Source: Citrobacter gillenii (GTDB lineage: Bacteria > Pseudomonadota > Gammaproteobacteria > Enterobacterales > Enterobacteriaceae). From it: 64,000 bases of DNA. The stretch spans positions 496,001-560,000 of the forward strand of contig NZ_SUQN01000001.1 in assembly GCF_013337685.1 (NCBI RefSeq). The letters run 5' to 3'. The notes below the pieces were generated by a model. It saw only the letters and a program-made list of their open reading frames with translations, did not search any database and was not told the origin of the DNA. Numbering within the stretch: position 1 is the stretch's first letter; every line of letters begins with the position of its first letter. A program made the position numbers and the translations under genes. Below are positions 47,693 through 57,169 of this stretch, in pieces.

Positions 47693-47881
47693 ATTACTAA
47701 TCATATTCACTTTCGCTGCCCATGTTGCCATGGTTCGCAGTACAGAACATCGAGCTTCGATGTGACTGAGGGAAATCCGTTTGGCGCGAAATGTATTTTT
47801 TGCAAATCTAAAATGATTACATTTGATAATGTTGCAATGTACATTCAGTCCGGCCAGACTCCGCTGGATTTCAGAAAATAA
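47693..47881 (+). CDS. ymcF: YmcF/YnfQ-like zinc-ribbon cold-shock protein with ATT start
   Basis: The protein reads HFRCPCCHGSQYRTSSFDV and then GAKCIFCKSKMI, two CxxC knuckles that would bind zinc. It matches the small E. coli cold-shock proteins YmcF and YnfQ, which to my recollection start at a non-AUG codon. No in-frame ATG lies between the csp stop and the first CxxC. ATT at 47693 lies 8 bases after AAGG and gives 62 residues, the YmcF length. An ATT at 47690 is also possible. The 10-base spacing after csp implies cotranscription. Confidence 0.82.
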   Translation: MTNHIHFRCPCCHGSQYRTSSFDVTEGNPFGAKCIFCKSKMITFDNVAMYIQSGQTPLDFRK

Positions 47882-47888
47882 TTTTTTA

Positions 47889-47910
47889 GGCCCCTTCAAG
47901 GGGCTTTTTT
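47889..47910 (+). terminator. Terminator of the csp-ymcF transcript
   Basis: GCCCC and GGGGC pair around TTCAA and are followed by TTTTTT. Confidence 0.9.
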
Positions 47911-48174
47911 AATGACTTAACAGATGACCCTACCTGTTTATCGTGAGATCGTCATCTTGACGTTTTTGTCGTGATGCCAGAACATCGTTTACTGCGAACC
48001 TGCCTTCAGCCCCTCTTTTATCGTTTAATATGCAAACAATTTCTGGGTGTGTAATGACCAGTTGCGCCTAGGTTATTGAATCTTTTTATCGTATAGTTTA
48101 TAGATATCCATGGTTATACAGATAATACTATCTACTGGCGCGTTGATGCCGTTACAGACCAGAAGAGGTGCAAA

Positions 48175-48348
48175 ATGGACGTCGAGAAATTAAAAAATAA
48201 AACTGAAGCGGATATATCTGAGTTCATCACAAAGAAAATTGTTGAGCTGAAGAAAAAGACCGGGAAAGAAGTTTCCGATATTCAGTTTATCGCTCGTGAG
48301 AAAATGACCGGGCTTGAAAGTTATGACATTAAAATTAAGTTGATCTAA
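48175..48348 (+). CDS. gnsA: GnsA/GnsB family protein
   Basis: This 57-residue protein, MDVEKLKNKTEADISEFITK at its start and EKMTGLESYDIKIKLI at its end, matches GnsA/GnsB. In E. coli overexpression of these raises unsaturated fatty acid content and suppresses secG defects. It is charged and probably helical. GAAGAGGTG precedes the start. It has its own terminator and the neighbourhood of cspG-ymcF-gnsA is conserved with E. coli. Confidence 0.88.
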   Translation: MDVEKLKNKTEADISEFITKKIVELKKKTGKEVSDIQFIAREKMTGLESYDIKIKLI

Positions 48349-48374
48349 TTTTCAAATATCATCCAGTATGCGTT

Positions 48375-48408
48375 AAAGCATCGCCGTCCAGCTGAGGCGG
48401 TGCTTTTT
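48375..48408 (+). terminator. Terminator of gnsA
   Basis: AGCATCGCC pairs with GGCGGTGCT, followed by TTTTTAT. Confidence 0.88.
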
Positions 48409-48634
48409 ATTTTTATAATTTTAAAATGAAATTATAAGTGTGATCTCGTTCCGTGTGTGAACGAGGCGGTGGCAAAAGTGTGTGAATTTCAGCCGTACGC
48501 GATAACCCAGTATTTCATCCTGGTGGATATTTATTATCACAGGCGTAGGATGATTTTGCTGTCGACAAGATAAGACGTTCGTCCTGTCGTGTGCGGGCTT
48601 CTGATTATTCATTAACGACGAGGTGGTGCTGGTA

Positions 48635-49933
48635 ATGAGTACACTGATCATTCGTTTATTGTTCTTAACGATTATATTGGCCCCTGTTTCATTACGCGCC
48701 GATGAACAGAGCGGAATGCAGCTTGAGCGTGTTGTCATCGTCAGTCGTCATGGCGTCAGGGCACCGACAAAGTTCACGCCGCTTATGCAGCAAGTCACTC
48801 CCGACCGCTGGCCGCAATGGGACGTTCCTCTGGGGTGGTTGACTCCTCGCGGCGGGGCACTCATCACTGAATTAGGACGGTATCAACGTTTACGCCTGGC
48901 GGACAAAGGTCTGCTGGATAATAAAACGTGTCCAACGGCAGGGCAGGTCGCGGTCATTGCCGATAGCGATCAACGTACCCGTAAAACGGGTGAAGCATTC
49001 CTGGCAGGACTGGCCCCGGAATGTAAAGTACAGGTTCATTATCAACAAGATAAGTCAAAATCTGATCCCCTTTTTAATCCCATCAAGGCGGGGCAGTGTT
49101 CGCTGAACACATCGCAGGTGAAAGAGGCCATCCTGACCCGGGCTGGCGGAAGTCTTGATGAGTACACGCGCCACTACCAACCCGCATTTCAAGCCCTGGA
49201 ACGGGTGTTAAATTTCTCCCAGTCAGAAAAGTGTCAAGCAGCTGGGCAGTCTGCACAGTGTACGCTAACCGACGTCTTACCTGCTGAACTCAAGGTCTCT
49301 CCAGAAAATATATCGTTGTCAGGCTCATGGGGACTGGCTTCAACCCTGACGGAAATCTTCCTGCTGCAACAAGCACAAGGGATGTCGCAGGTGGCCTGGG
49401 GGCGTATTCATGGCGATAAAGAATGGCGTACATTATTAAGTCTGCACAATGCGCAGTTTGACCTTCTGCAGAAAACCCCGGAGGTTGCCCGTAGCAGGGC
49501 CACACCGTTACTTGATTTGATACGTACAGCGCTCGTAACACAGGGGTCAACAGAAAATAAATACGCAATTCAGTTGCCCGTCTCTTTGTTGTTTATTGCG
49601 GGGCATGACACCAATCTTGCCAATATCAGCGGGGCATTAGGTTTTAACGTGTCTCTGCCCGGTCAGCCAGATAATACGCCGCCGGGTGGAGAGTTTGTTT
49701 TCGAAAGGTGGAAACGGGTCAGCGATCATTCTGATTGGGTGCAGGTTTCTTTTATGTATCAGACATTGCAGGAAATGCGTGATATGCAACCTTTGTCGTT
49801 GCAATCGCCTCCCGGAAAAATTGTGCTGCCCTTAGCGGCCTGCGATGAGAAAAATACGCAGGGAATGTGCTCATTAAAAAATTTTTCTGCACTGATTGAT
49901 TCCGTTCGCGTGTCCGAATGTGCTGAGAAATAA
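48635..49933 (+). CDS. appA: AppA-type histidine acid phytase
   Basis: The 432-residue length equals E. coli AppA, a periplasmic 6-phytase/acid phosphatase. The nucleophile motif RHGVRAPT is at residues 38-45 and the proton-donor motif HDTN begins at H324, both in the expected places. A signal peptide ends near LRA. Eight cysteines typical of these phytases appear to be kept. I start at ATG 48635, with GAGG 11 bases ahead; GTG codons just upstream are less well placed. In E. coli appA is in the cbdAB operon; here it stands alone between gnsA and ybjQ. It resembles the Citrobacter phytases. Confidence 0.88.
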   Translation: MSTLIIRLLFLTIILAPVSLRADEQSGMQLERVVIVSRHGVRAPTKFTPLMQQVTPDRWPQWDVPLGWLTPRGGALITELGRYQRLRLADKGLLDNKTCPTAGQVAVIADSDQRTRKTGEAFLAGLAPECKVQVHYQQDKSKSDPLFNPIKAGQCSLNTSQVKEAILTRAGGSLDEYTRHYQPAFQALERVLNFSQSEKCQAAGQSAQCTLTDVLPAELKVSPENISLSGSWGLASTLTEIFLLQQAQGMSQVAWGRIHGDKEWRTLLSLHNAQFDLLQKTPEVARSRATPLLDLIRTALVTQGSTENKYAIQLPVSLLFIAGHDTNLANISGALGFNVSLPGQPDNTPPGGEFVFERWKRVSDHSDWVQVSFMYQTLQEMRDMQPLSLQSPPGKIVLPLAACDEKNTQGMCSLKNFSALIDSVRVSECAEK

Positions 49934-50052
49934 TATTTTTATTGCATCATTTCGGTCATGTTGAAAATTAAACAATCGGAACCTTTCAATGATAGGGTAT
50001 CGGTTCGATAATGCCTTAAGGCAGCGTTGTTAGCGTAATAAGGAGATATACC

Positions 50053-50376
50053 ATGCAGTTTTCGACCACCCCTACGCTGGAAGGGCAAAGCATCGTGGAA
50101 TACTGCGGTGTGGTAACCGGTGAAGCGATTTTAGGCGCGAATATCTTCCGCGATTTTTTTGCCGGGATCCGGGACATTGTCGGCGGTCGCTCTGGCTCAT
50201 ACGAAAAAGAGCTGCGCAAAGCGCGTGAAATTGCCTTTCAGGAACTTGGCGAACAGGCGAAAGCGTTGGGAGCAGATGCGGTCGTTGGTATTGATATTGA
50301 TTACGAAACCGTGGGTAAAGATGGCAGCATGCTGATGGTGAGCGTCAGCGGTACTGCGGTGAAAACTCGCCGATGA
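50053..50376 (+). CDS. ybjQ: UPF0145 protein YbjQ
   Basis: This 107-residue member of the YbjQ family forms pentamers in solved structures. Landmarks are the [20 protein letters not shown] and [19 protein letters not shown] segments. Function is not established. AAGGAGATATACC precedes the ATG. Its stop overlaps the amiD start as ATGA. Confidence 0.93.
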   Translation: MQFSTTPTLEGQSIVEYCGVVTGEAILGANIFRDFFAGIRDIVGGRSGSYEKELRKAREIAFQELGEQAKALGADAVVGIDIDYETVGKDGSMLMVSVSGTAVKTRR

Positions 50377-51203
50377 AGCGTCTGTTATGGCTGCTGGCAT
50401 TTGCCGTGTTACTGACGGGCTGTGCGCGCGAGTCAGGTATTGTTGACAAAGACGGGTATCAACTGGATACCCGACGCCAGGCGCAGGCGGCATATCCACG
50501 CATTAAAGTGCTGGTAATTCACTACACGGCTGATGATTTTGACTCATCGCTGGCCACGCTGACGGATAAAAACGTCAGCTCGCACTATCTGATCCCGGCA
50601 GTACCACCGCTGCACGGCGGCAAGCCGCGGATCTGGCAGTTGGTCCCGGAAAAGGATCTGGCCTGGCATGCAGGGATCAGCTTCTGGCGAGGCGCTACGC
50701 GGATTAACGACACGTCGATTGGGATTGAACTGGAAAACCGTGGCTGGCAAAAATCAGCGGGCGTGAAATATTTTGCGCCATTTGAAGCGACGCAGATCCA
50801 GGCGTTGATCCCGCTTGCAAAGGACATTATTGCCCGCTACGACATCAAGGCGCAGAACGTGGTGGCGCATGCGGATATCGCTCCGCAGCGTAAAGACGAT
50901 CCCGGCCCGCTGTTTCCGTGGCGTGAACTGGCGGCGCAGGGTATTGGCGCCTGGCCGGATGCTCAGCGCGTCGCGTTTTATCTTGGCGGACGCGCACCCC
51001 ATACGCCGGTGGACACCGCATCGTTACTTGATTTGCTGTCGCGCTACGGCTACGAGGTGAAACCGGACATGACGCCGCGTGAACAGCAGCGGGTGATTAT
51101 GGCGTTCCAGATGCACTTCCGCCCGGCGTTGTGGAACGGCGTGGCGGATGCCGAAACGCAGGCCATTGCCGAAGCGCTACTGGAGAAATACGGGCAAGGT
51201 TAA
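50373..51203 (+). CDS. amiD: N-acetylmuramoyl-L-alanine amidase AmiD (lipoprotein)
   Basis: AmiD is an outer-membrane-anchored zinc amidase (Amidase_2) that cleaves MurNAc-L-Ala, including anhydro-muropeptides. The lipobox is LTGC at residues 14-17. The zinc site is read from [11 protein letters not shown] and [16 protein letters not shown]-terminal PG_binding_1-like domain (about residues 200-276) follows. The 276 residues equal the E. coli length. It is coupled to ybjQ by 4 bases and overlaps the end of convergent ybjS. Confidence 0.95.
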   Translation: MKRLLWLLAFAVLLTGCARESGIVDKDGYQLDTRRQAQAAYPRIKVLVIHYTADDFDSSLATLTDKNVSSHYLIPAVPPLHGGKPRIWQLVPEKDLAWHAGISFWRGATRINDTSIGIELENRGWQKSAGVKYFAPFEATQIQALIPLAKDIIARYDIKAQNVVAHADIAPQRKDDPGPLFPWRELAAQGIGAWPDAQRVAFYLGGRAPHTPVDTASLLDLLSRYGYEVKPDMTPREQQRVIMAFQMHFRPALWNGVADAETQAIAEALLEKYGQG

Positions 51204-52213
51204 CGCGGCAGCTTACCGTGGTCGCGCAGCCAGGCCGCGGTACGCTCAATCCCTTCATCCAACGTCACGACAGGCTGATAACCCAGCTCTTCCTGGGCAC
51301 GGGTGGTGTCCAGCGTAAAGTCAAAATTGAGCTTTGAGACACCGTAGTGTGTGAGCTTGGGTTCTTTTGCCGATTTATTCCCCAGACGCTCCATGCTGCG
51401 GGCAATCATGTCCAGCATTGGATAAGGCACGGAGCGGATGCGGCAATCAATATTCAGTTCGTCAATCAGCTTCTGCACGATGCTGCGCAGCGTGCGATGC
51501 TCACCGTTGGTAATGTTATACACACGACCTGATGGCAGATTGTCACAGGCTTCCTGACTTGCCAGCCACATCGCGTGAATCGCATTTTCATAGTAGGTCA
51601 TATCCACCAGTGCGCTGCCGCCGTGTGGGAGCAGGACGCTGCCATAGTGATGCATCATGTGCGCCAGGCGGGGGATAAAAACTTTATCATGCGGGCCAAA
51701 CAGGCTCTGCGGACGTAGTACCGTAAAGCGAGTTTGCGGATTGGCCTGGGCTAACAGCGCAATCACGTCTTCGCCGGCTGCTTTACTGCGGGCGAATTCG
51801 TTGGCGAAGCGGTGTGGGCGAAAGTCCTCTTTGATATCGCGATGGTGGTGATAATCAAAATAGAGCGACGGGGAGGAGATATGAATAAAGTTACGCACGC
51901 CCCAGGCAACCGACCACTCGCCCAGACGGCGGGTGGCGCGGACGTTAGCCAGGTCAAAGGCTTCCTGTGTTCCCCACGGCGAGGTAAAACTGGAACAGTG
52001 CCACAGTGTGTCGATGCCTGCGAGCATCACTTTTGCTTGCGAAGAGACCAGCTCGGTCAAATCCGCATGCACAAATTCTGCGCCCATTTTCTCCAGCAAC
52101 TTACCCATCGCTTCGTTGCGACCGGTAGCTCTGACGCTGATGCCTTTCTTGCGTAAAAACTCAACCGCGTTTCGGCCTAAGCCGCTGGTGGCTCCGGTAA
52201 CCAGTACCTTCAT
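51200..52213 (-). CDS. ybjS: NAD-dependent epimerase/dehydratase family protein YbjS
   Basis: This 337-residue extended short-chain dehydrogenase has the Rossmann motif [10 protein letters not shown] near residue 7, with a dinucleotide-binding fold through about 180. The usual YxxxK triad is altered, with [11 protein letters not shown] in that position. It resembles 3-beta-hydroxysteroid dehydrogenase/isomerase-type proteins. The substrate is unknown. It lies in the ltaE-ybjT-ybjS series. Confidence 0.92.
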   Translation of the reverse strand: MKVLVTGATSGLGRNAVEFLRKKGISVRATGRNEAMGKLLEKMGAEFVHADLTELVSSQAKVMLAGIDTLWHCSSFTSPWGTQEAFDLANVRATRRLGEWSVAWGVRNFIHISSPSLYFDYHHHRDIKEDFRPHRFANEFARSKAAGEDVIALLAQANPQTRFTVLRPQSLFGPHDKVFIPRLAHMMHHYGSVLLPHGGSALVDMTYYENAIHAMWLASQEACDNLPSGRVYNITNGEHRTLRSIVQKLIDELNIDCRIRSVPYPMLDMIARSMERLGNKSAKEPKLTHYGVSKLNFDFTLDTTRAQEELGYQPVVTLDEGIERTAAWLRDHGKLPR

Positions 52214-52311
52214 ATCAATCCGCTGTGTTTAATAGAACTTCGTGCGCATTCTTCCGTGAATTACGCCTGTATGCAATGGGAAACATGAAAGAATACAGCC
52301 TCTTTTTGTCT

Positions 52312-53742
52312 TTAGTCTGTGATTTGTTCTGCAAGTTTGGCGATACGCTTTGCCATCCCCCTGAAAATAAACAGGTGAGCCGGGATCATCAGCAGCCAGT
52401 AGAACAGACCGGGCATACCGTGCGGGTGCCACCAGGCGCGGACGTCAATGCGACGGCGATCGCCTTTATCTTCCAGGGTAAAACTCAGACGACCGAGTCC
52501 TGGCGCCTTCATACCAAATAACAGTGTTAGCTGCTTCTCCGGTTCGACGATAATGACCTTCCAGCTATCCACGGTATCGCCGACCTGTAAAAGCGGACGC
52601 TCCGGCCGACCTTTTGCCAGTTTATGCCCCACCAGCAGATCCATGGCTGCGCGCGTCTTCCACAGAATATTGCCAAAGAAATAGCCCTCTTTGCCGCCGA
52701 GGCGATTCACCACTTGCCACAGCGCCTTCAGGCTGGCGGATGTCTCGACGCTAAACCCGGCCTGTTTGGCGAAATAGCCGTATTCCGGTCGCCAGCGGGC
52801 AAAGGCCTGCGCGTCGTATCCCCACTCGCTGGAGTCGACCAGTTTCTCTTCTTCCTTCAGCGTGCTGCGTACCGCATCGTCAAAGGCGATGAGCTTTTGG
52901 GGGATCAATGCCCTCAGTTCGGTGTCATCGGCCAGCAGATCGTGTTTCAGGCCCTGTATCAGCGCCTGGGCGGTCGTCGGTGGAACCGAGGTGATCACAT
53001 TTAAAAACCACACTGAAATCCAGCGGGTCGGGAAAGGGATGGGGATAAGCAGGCGATGCTTGCCGCTGACCGCCATAAAATGTTCGAACTGCTCTTGATA
53101 GCTTAATACCTGCGGCCCAGCCGCTTCGAGTACGCGGTGGCCGTTTGCCGGGTGCGCCAGCAGCGCAACTAAATAGTACAGCAAGTTCTCCAGCGCAATC
53201 GGTGTGGTACGCGATCGTACCCAGCGCGGTGGGGTGAGTACCGGCAGGTTGTAGACCATATCACGCATCACCTCAAAGGCCGCAGAGCCCGCGCCGACGA
53301 TAATACCCGCCCGTAACTCCGTAACCGGGACGCCAGATTCGCGCAACGTGTCAGCCGTTATCTGCCGTGCGCGCAGGTGATCGGACTGTTCATGCTCGGG
53401 GGCCTGTAAGGAGCTCAGGAAAATCAGCTGGTTGACTGGCGTATGGCGCAGGGCATCGCGGACATTCTGCGCCACCTGACGCTCGTGGGCGATAAAATCA
53501 CCGCCTTCACCCATCCCGTGCACCAGGTAATAGACCGTATCAACGTCGGCTAGCAGCGGCGTCAGGGTATCTGGTTCGTTTAAATCAACCTTATGACAAC
53601 TGACGCCGGGCAGTTGCTGTTTGTCCAGTCGCTCGATGCGACGTGCCGCCGCCAGCACCTGATGCCCTTGCTGGCTGAGCGCTTTTACCAGATGTTGACC
53701 AATGTAACCACTGGCGCCAAGTACCAAAATCCGTTGCGGCAC
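52312..53742 (-). CDS. ybjT: NAD(P)-binding SDR-like protein YbjT (DUF2867)
   Basis: This 476-residue protein equals E. coli YbjT in length. An N-terminal NmrA/SDR domain carries [10 protein letters not shown] near residue 9; a C-terminal DUF2867 domain (about residues 330-470) ends in hydrophobic [16 protein letters not shown], which may attach it to the membrane. The function is unknown. It lies 10 bases after ltaE. Confidence 0.93.
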   Translation of the reverse strand: MPQRILVLGASGYIGQHLVKALSQQGHQVLAAARRIERLDKQQLPGVSCHKVDLNEPDTLTPLLADVDTVYYLVHGMGEGGDFIAHERQVAQNVRDALRHTPVNQLIFLSSLQAPEHEQSDHLRARQITADTLRESGVPVTELRAGIIVGAGSAAFEVMRDMVYNLPVLTPPRWVRSRTTPIALENLLYYLVALLAHPANGHRVLEAAGPQVLSYQEQFEHFMAVSGKHRLLIPIPFPTRWISVWFLNVITSVPPTTAQALIQGLKHDLLADDTELRALIPQKLIAFDDAVRSTLKEEEKLVDSSEWGYDAQAFARWRPEYGYFAKQAGFSVETSASLKALWQVVNRLGGKEGYFFGNILWKTRAAMDLLVGHKLAKGRPERPLLQVGDTVDSWKVIIVEPEKQLTLLFGMKAPGLGRLSFTLEDKGDRRRIDVRAWWHPHGMPGLFYWLLMIPAHLFIFRGMAKRIAKLAEQITD

Positions 53743-53752
53743 GCCGGTCTCC

Positions 53753-54754
53753 TTAGCGGTTTAAAAAAGCACGCCAGTGAGCGGCGACTTCAGCAAGCTG
53801 TTCACGCGAAACGTCCAGATGCATCACCAGACGCACAATCGGCGAGGCGTTAATCAGCACGTCTTTAGATTTCATGTACTCGCCCAGCGCAGCAGCGTGT
53901 TCTTCACCCACGCGGACAAACAGCATATTGGTGTCGTGACGCATAACGTCGGCACCCGCTTCACGCAATTGTTCTGCCATCCAGGCAGCGTTGTCGTGAT
54001 CAATTTGCAAACGCGCCACGTTATTTTTGAGCGCATACAGCCCGGCAGCCGCCAGAATACCGGCCTGGCGCATACCGCCGCCGGTCATCTTGCGCCAGCG
54101 AATCGCACGTTTGATGTAATCATGGCTGCCGACCAGCAGTGACCCGACCGGCGTCCCCAGCCCTTTGGAGAGGCAAATGGTGAACGAGTCACAATATTGG
54201 GTGACGTCCTTAAGCTCACAACCGTAGGCGACGATGGCGTTAAAAATACGCGCGCCGTCAACGTGCAGCGCCAGATTTCGTTCGCGGGTGAATTCCCAGG
54301 CCTCCTTCAAATACTCACGCGGCAGCACTTTACCGTTATGGGTGTTTTCCAGACTGAGCAGGCGGGTACGGGCAAAATGAATATCATCGGCTTTGATTTT
54401 AGCGGCGACTTTGTCCAGCGGCAGCGTGCCATCCGGCGCGGCGTCGATAGGCTGTGGCTGAATGCTGCCGAGCACCGCGGCACCACCGGCTTCGTATAAA
54501 TAGTTATGCGCGCCCTGGCCTGCGATGTACTCCTCGCCGCGCTGACAGTGGCTGAGCAGCGCCACCAGATTTGCCTGGGTGCCGGTCGGTAAGAAAATAG
54601 CCGCTTCTTTACCAGAAAGTTCAGCGGCATACTGCTGAAGGGCATTGACGGTAGGGTCGTCGCCGTAGACGTCGTCCCCGACCGGGGCCGCCATCATCTC
54701 TTCCAGCATGGCGCGACTCGGGCGGGTGACAGTATCACTACGTAGGTCGATCAC
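53753..54754 (-). CDS. ltaE: Low-specificity L-threonine aldolase
   Basis: LtaE is a PLP enzyme cleaving L-threonine or L-allo-threonine to glycine and acetaldehyde. The 333 residues equal E. coli LtaE. The PLP lysine lies in [13 protein letters not shown] near residue 197 and the aspartate in [12 protein letters not shown] choose GTG 54754 (MIDLRSDT): AAGGA touches an ATG at 54760 but is 6 bases before the GTG, giving the E. coli N terminus. It lies between poxB and ybjT. Confidence 0.94.
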   Translation of the reverse strand: MIDLRSDTVTRPSRAMLEEMMAAPVGDDVYGDDPTVNALQQYAAELSGKEAAIFLPTGTQANLVALLSHCQRGEEYIAGQGAHNYLYEAGGAAVLGSIQPQPIDAAPDGTLPLDKVAAKIKADDIHFARTRLLSLENTHNGKVLPREYLKEAWEFTRERNLALHVDGARIFNAIVAYGCELKDVTQYCDSFTICLSKGLGTPVGSLLVGSHDYIKRAIRWRKMTGGGMRQAGILAAAGLYALKNNVARLQIDHDNAAWMAEQLREAGADVMRHDTNMLFVRVGEEHAAALGEYMKSKDVLINASPIVRLVMHLDVSREQLAEVAAHWRAFLNR

Positions 54755-54790
54755 GGGCATTCCTTTTTAAGTGAGGTAATGCCCACTGTT

Positions 54791-56509
54791 TTACCTTAGC
54801 CAGTTGGTTTTCGCCAGTTCGATCACTTCATCACCGCGTCCGCTGATGATAGCGCGCAGCATATACAGGCTGAAACCCTTCGCTTGTTCGAGTTTGATTT
54901 GCGGCGGTATGGCGAGCTCTTCTTTCGCGACCACCACGTCGACCAGCACCGGGCCATCAATCGACAGCGCTCTTTGCAGCGCCTCGTCGACGTCCGACGA
55001 TTTTTCCACGCGGATACCTGTGATCCCGCAGGCTTCGGCAATGCGGGCAAAGTTGGTGTCGTGCAGTTCCGTTCCGTCGGTCAGATACCCACCGGCCTTC
55101 ATCTCCATTGCGACAAAGCCCAGCACGCTGTTATTGAACACGATGATTTTCACCGGCAGCTTCATCTGCACCACCGAAAGAAAATCGCCCATCAGCATGC
55201 TGAAGCCGCCGTCGCCGCACATGGCGACCACCTGGCATCCGGGTTCCGTTGCCTGCGCACCCAGCGCCTGCGGCATGGCGTTCGCCATCGACCCGTGATT
55301 AAACGACCCGAGCAGGCGGCGCTTGCCGTTCATTTTCAGATAGCGCGCGGCCCACACCGTGGGGGTGCCGACATCGCAGGTAAAGATGGCGTCATCAGCG
55401 GCGAAGTGGCTGATTTGCTGCGCCAGATACTGCGGGTGAATGGCTTTTTCGCTGGGTTTGGCTAAATCATCCAGTCCTTTGCGCGCATCGCGATAATCAC
55501 TCAGGGCTTTATCGAGGAATTTGCGGTCGGTTTTTTCTTCTACGAGCGGCAGCAGGGCACGCAGCGTGGCTTTGATATCTCCAACGAGCGCCATATCCAC
55601 CTTGCTGTGCGCACCAATGCTTGCCGGATTGATATCAATCTGAATAATTTTGGCGTCGGTGGGGTAGAAGGGACGGTAGGGGAACTGGGTGCCCAGTAAA
55701 AGCAGCGTGTCGGCATTCATCATGGTATGAAAACCGGATGAAAAACCGATCAGTCCGGTCATACCCACATCGTAGGGGTTGTCATATTCGACGTGCTCTT
55801 TGCCGCGCAGGGCGTGGACAATCGGCGCTTTGATTTTTGCGGCAAACTCCACCAGTTCTTTGTGCGCACCCGCGCAACCACTGCCGCACATCAGCGCAAT
55901 GTTGCTGGAATAGCGCAGCAGTTGCGCCAGTTTTCTCATCTCTTCTTCCGCCGGGGTAACCACCGGTAACGGCGCATGATACCAGTGCGTGCTGGCACTT
56001 TCCGGCGCGGCTTTCAGCGCAACATCGCCCGGGAGCACGACGACTGACACACCGCGGTTTAACACCGCTTTGCGCATGGCAATCGCCAGCACCTGTGGGA
56101 TCTGTTCAGGGCTGGAAACCAGCTCGCAATAGTGGCTACATTCGCGGAACAACTCTTGCGGGTGGGTCTCCTGAAAATAGCCGCTGCCAATTTCACTGGA
56201 GGGGATATGTGCGGCAATCGCCAGCACTGGGACATGGTTGCGGTGGCAATCAAACAGGCCGTTAATCAGGTGCAAGTTTCCCGGTCCACATGAACCGGCA
56301 CACACCGCCAGTTCACCGGTCAGTTGCGCTTCCGCGCCTGCGGCGAAGGCGGCAACTTCTTCATGCCGGGTTGGCATCCAGTCGATCGTTCCCATGCGAT
56401 TGAGACTGTCACTAAGACCATTCAGTGAATCACCCGTTACGCCCCAAATACGTTTCACACCAGCCTGTTCAAGCGTTTTAGCAATAAAAGCGGCAACCGT
56501 TTGTTTCAT
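54791..56509 (-). CDS. poxB: Pyruvate dehydrogenase (quinone) / pyruvate oxidase
   Basis: PoxB is a ThDP- and FAD-dependent peripheral membrane enzyme that converts pyruvate to acetate and CO2 with ubiquinone. The 572 residues equal the E. coli enzyme. The ThDP motif is [20 protein letters not shown] (GDG to N region, residues about 432-460), the catalytic Glu is in [11 protein letters not shown] near residue 50, and the lipid-activated C-terminal helix is present. In E. coli it is sigma-S dependent. It heads the poxB-ltaE-ybjTS unit. Confidence 0.96.
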   Translation of the reverse strand: MKQTVAAFIAKTLEQAGVKRIWGVTGDSLNGLSDSLNRMGTIDWMPTRHEEVAAFAAGAEAQLTGELAVCAGSCGPGNLHLINGLFDCHRNHVPVLAIAAHIPSSEIGSGYFQETHPQELFRECSHYCELVSSPEQIPQVLAIAMRKAVLNRGVSVVVLPGDVALKAAPESASTHWYHAPLPVVTPAEEEMRKLAQLLRYSSNIALMCGSGCAGAHKELVEFAAKIKAPIVHALRGKEHVEYDNPYDVGMTGLIGFSSGFHTMMNADTLLLLGTQFPYRPFYPTDAKIIQIDINPASIGAHSKVDMALVGDIKATLRALLPLVEEKTDRKFLDKALSDYRDARKGLDDLAKPSEKAIHPQYLAQQISHFAADDAIFTCDVGTPTVWAARYLKMNGKRRLLGSFNHGSMANAMPQALGAQATEPGCQVVAMCGDGGFSMLMGDFLSVVQMKLPVKIIVFNNSVLGFVAMEMKAGGYLTDGTELHDTNFARIAEACGITGIRVEKSSDVDEALQRALSIDGPVLVDVVVAKEELAIPPQIKLEQAKGFSLYMLRAIISGRGDEVIELAKTNWLR

Positions 56510-56660
56510 GGTTTTCCATCTCCTTTAATGTGATACCGGTTACAAGTTTAGATGAAGATAATAGTTATGCTTCTCATTACCCCTTATTTTCGGCAGCTTA
56601 CATTTGACGAAGATAACGCGTAGCTTGACTGTGGACATGGCAAACAAGGAACGAATTCAA

Positions 56661-57095
56661 ATGGTTACGAACTTATTAAATGCAGTAAATCGCATGCTGA
56701 CGCATGAGGACTTTGGCAAGTTTTTGTTACGCCTGGCGGTGGGGGGACTGATGCTGTTTCACGGTCTGCATAAACTGTTTGCCGGAATTGATGGCATTAG
56801 CGGCATGCTAATAGCGAAAGGTTTTCCGGGTTTCATTGCCTACGGCGTTTTGCTTGGCGAGGTGCTGGCACCGTGCCTGATTATTCTCGGCATTCTGACG
56901 CGTCCGGCTGCGTTAGGGTTGGCATTCACTATGGTTGTCGCGTGGCTGATGGTCGGAATGGGCGAAACCTGGTCGCTGGATAAAACCGGCGCATGGGCTA
57001 TTGAAAGTCTGGTGTATTTCTTTATTGGCGCACTGGCGGTGGCATTTTTGGGTGCCGGAAAATACGCATTGGGCGGTCAGTCGGCCTGGCGTTAG
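56661..57095 (+). CDS. DoxX-family inner-membrane protein
   Basis: This approximately 144-residue protein has four hydrophobic helices and the DoxX landmarks LLRLAVGGLMLFHGLHKLFAGI and LLGEVLAPCLIILGILTRPA. DoxX proteins are small membrane proteins linked to thiol or oxidative stress management; this one has no known partner. I start at ATG 56661 with AAGGA 11 bases ahead; an ATG eight codons upstream is possible. In E. coli hcr-hcp occupy this place beside poxB. Confidence 0.8.
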   Translation: MVTNLLNAVNRMLTHEDFGKFLLRLAVGGLMLFHGLHKLFAGIDGISGMLIAKGFPGFIAYGVLLGEVLAPCLIILGILTRPAALGLAFTMVVAWLMVGMGETWSLDKTGAWAIESLVYFFIGALAVAFLGAGKYALGGQSAWR

Positions 57096-57169
57096 TTTGC
57101 CATCGGACGACAAATGCGGAGGCGACAACGTAGTTACATTGCTGCTCGCCTCCTGATTCTATCAGGTCG

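Noticed and set aside
54884-55465. 193-codon plus-strand frame opposite poxB
   Set aside because: Shadow of the ThDP enzyme, which has all motifs in its own frame.
57118-57153. Stem-loop GGAGGCGA/TCGCCTCC after the DoxX gene as a terminator
   Set aside because: The 20-base loop and missing T-run make it too weak to call.
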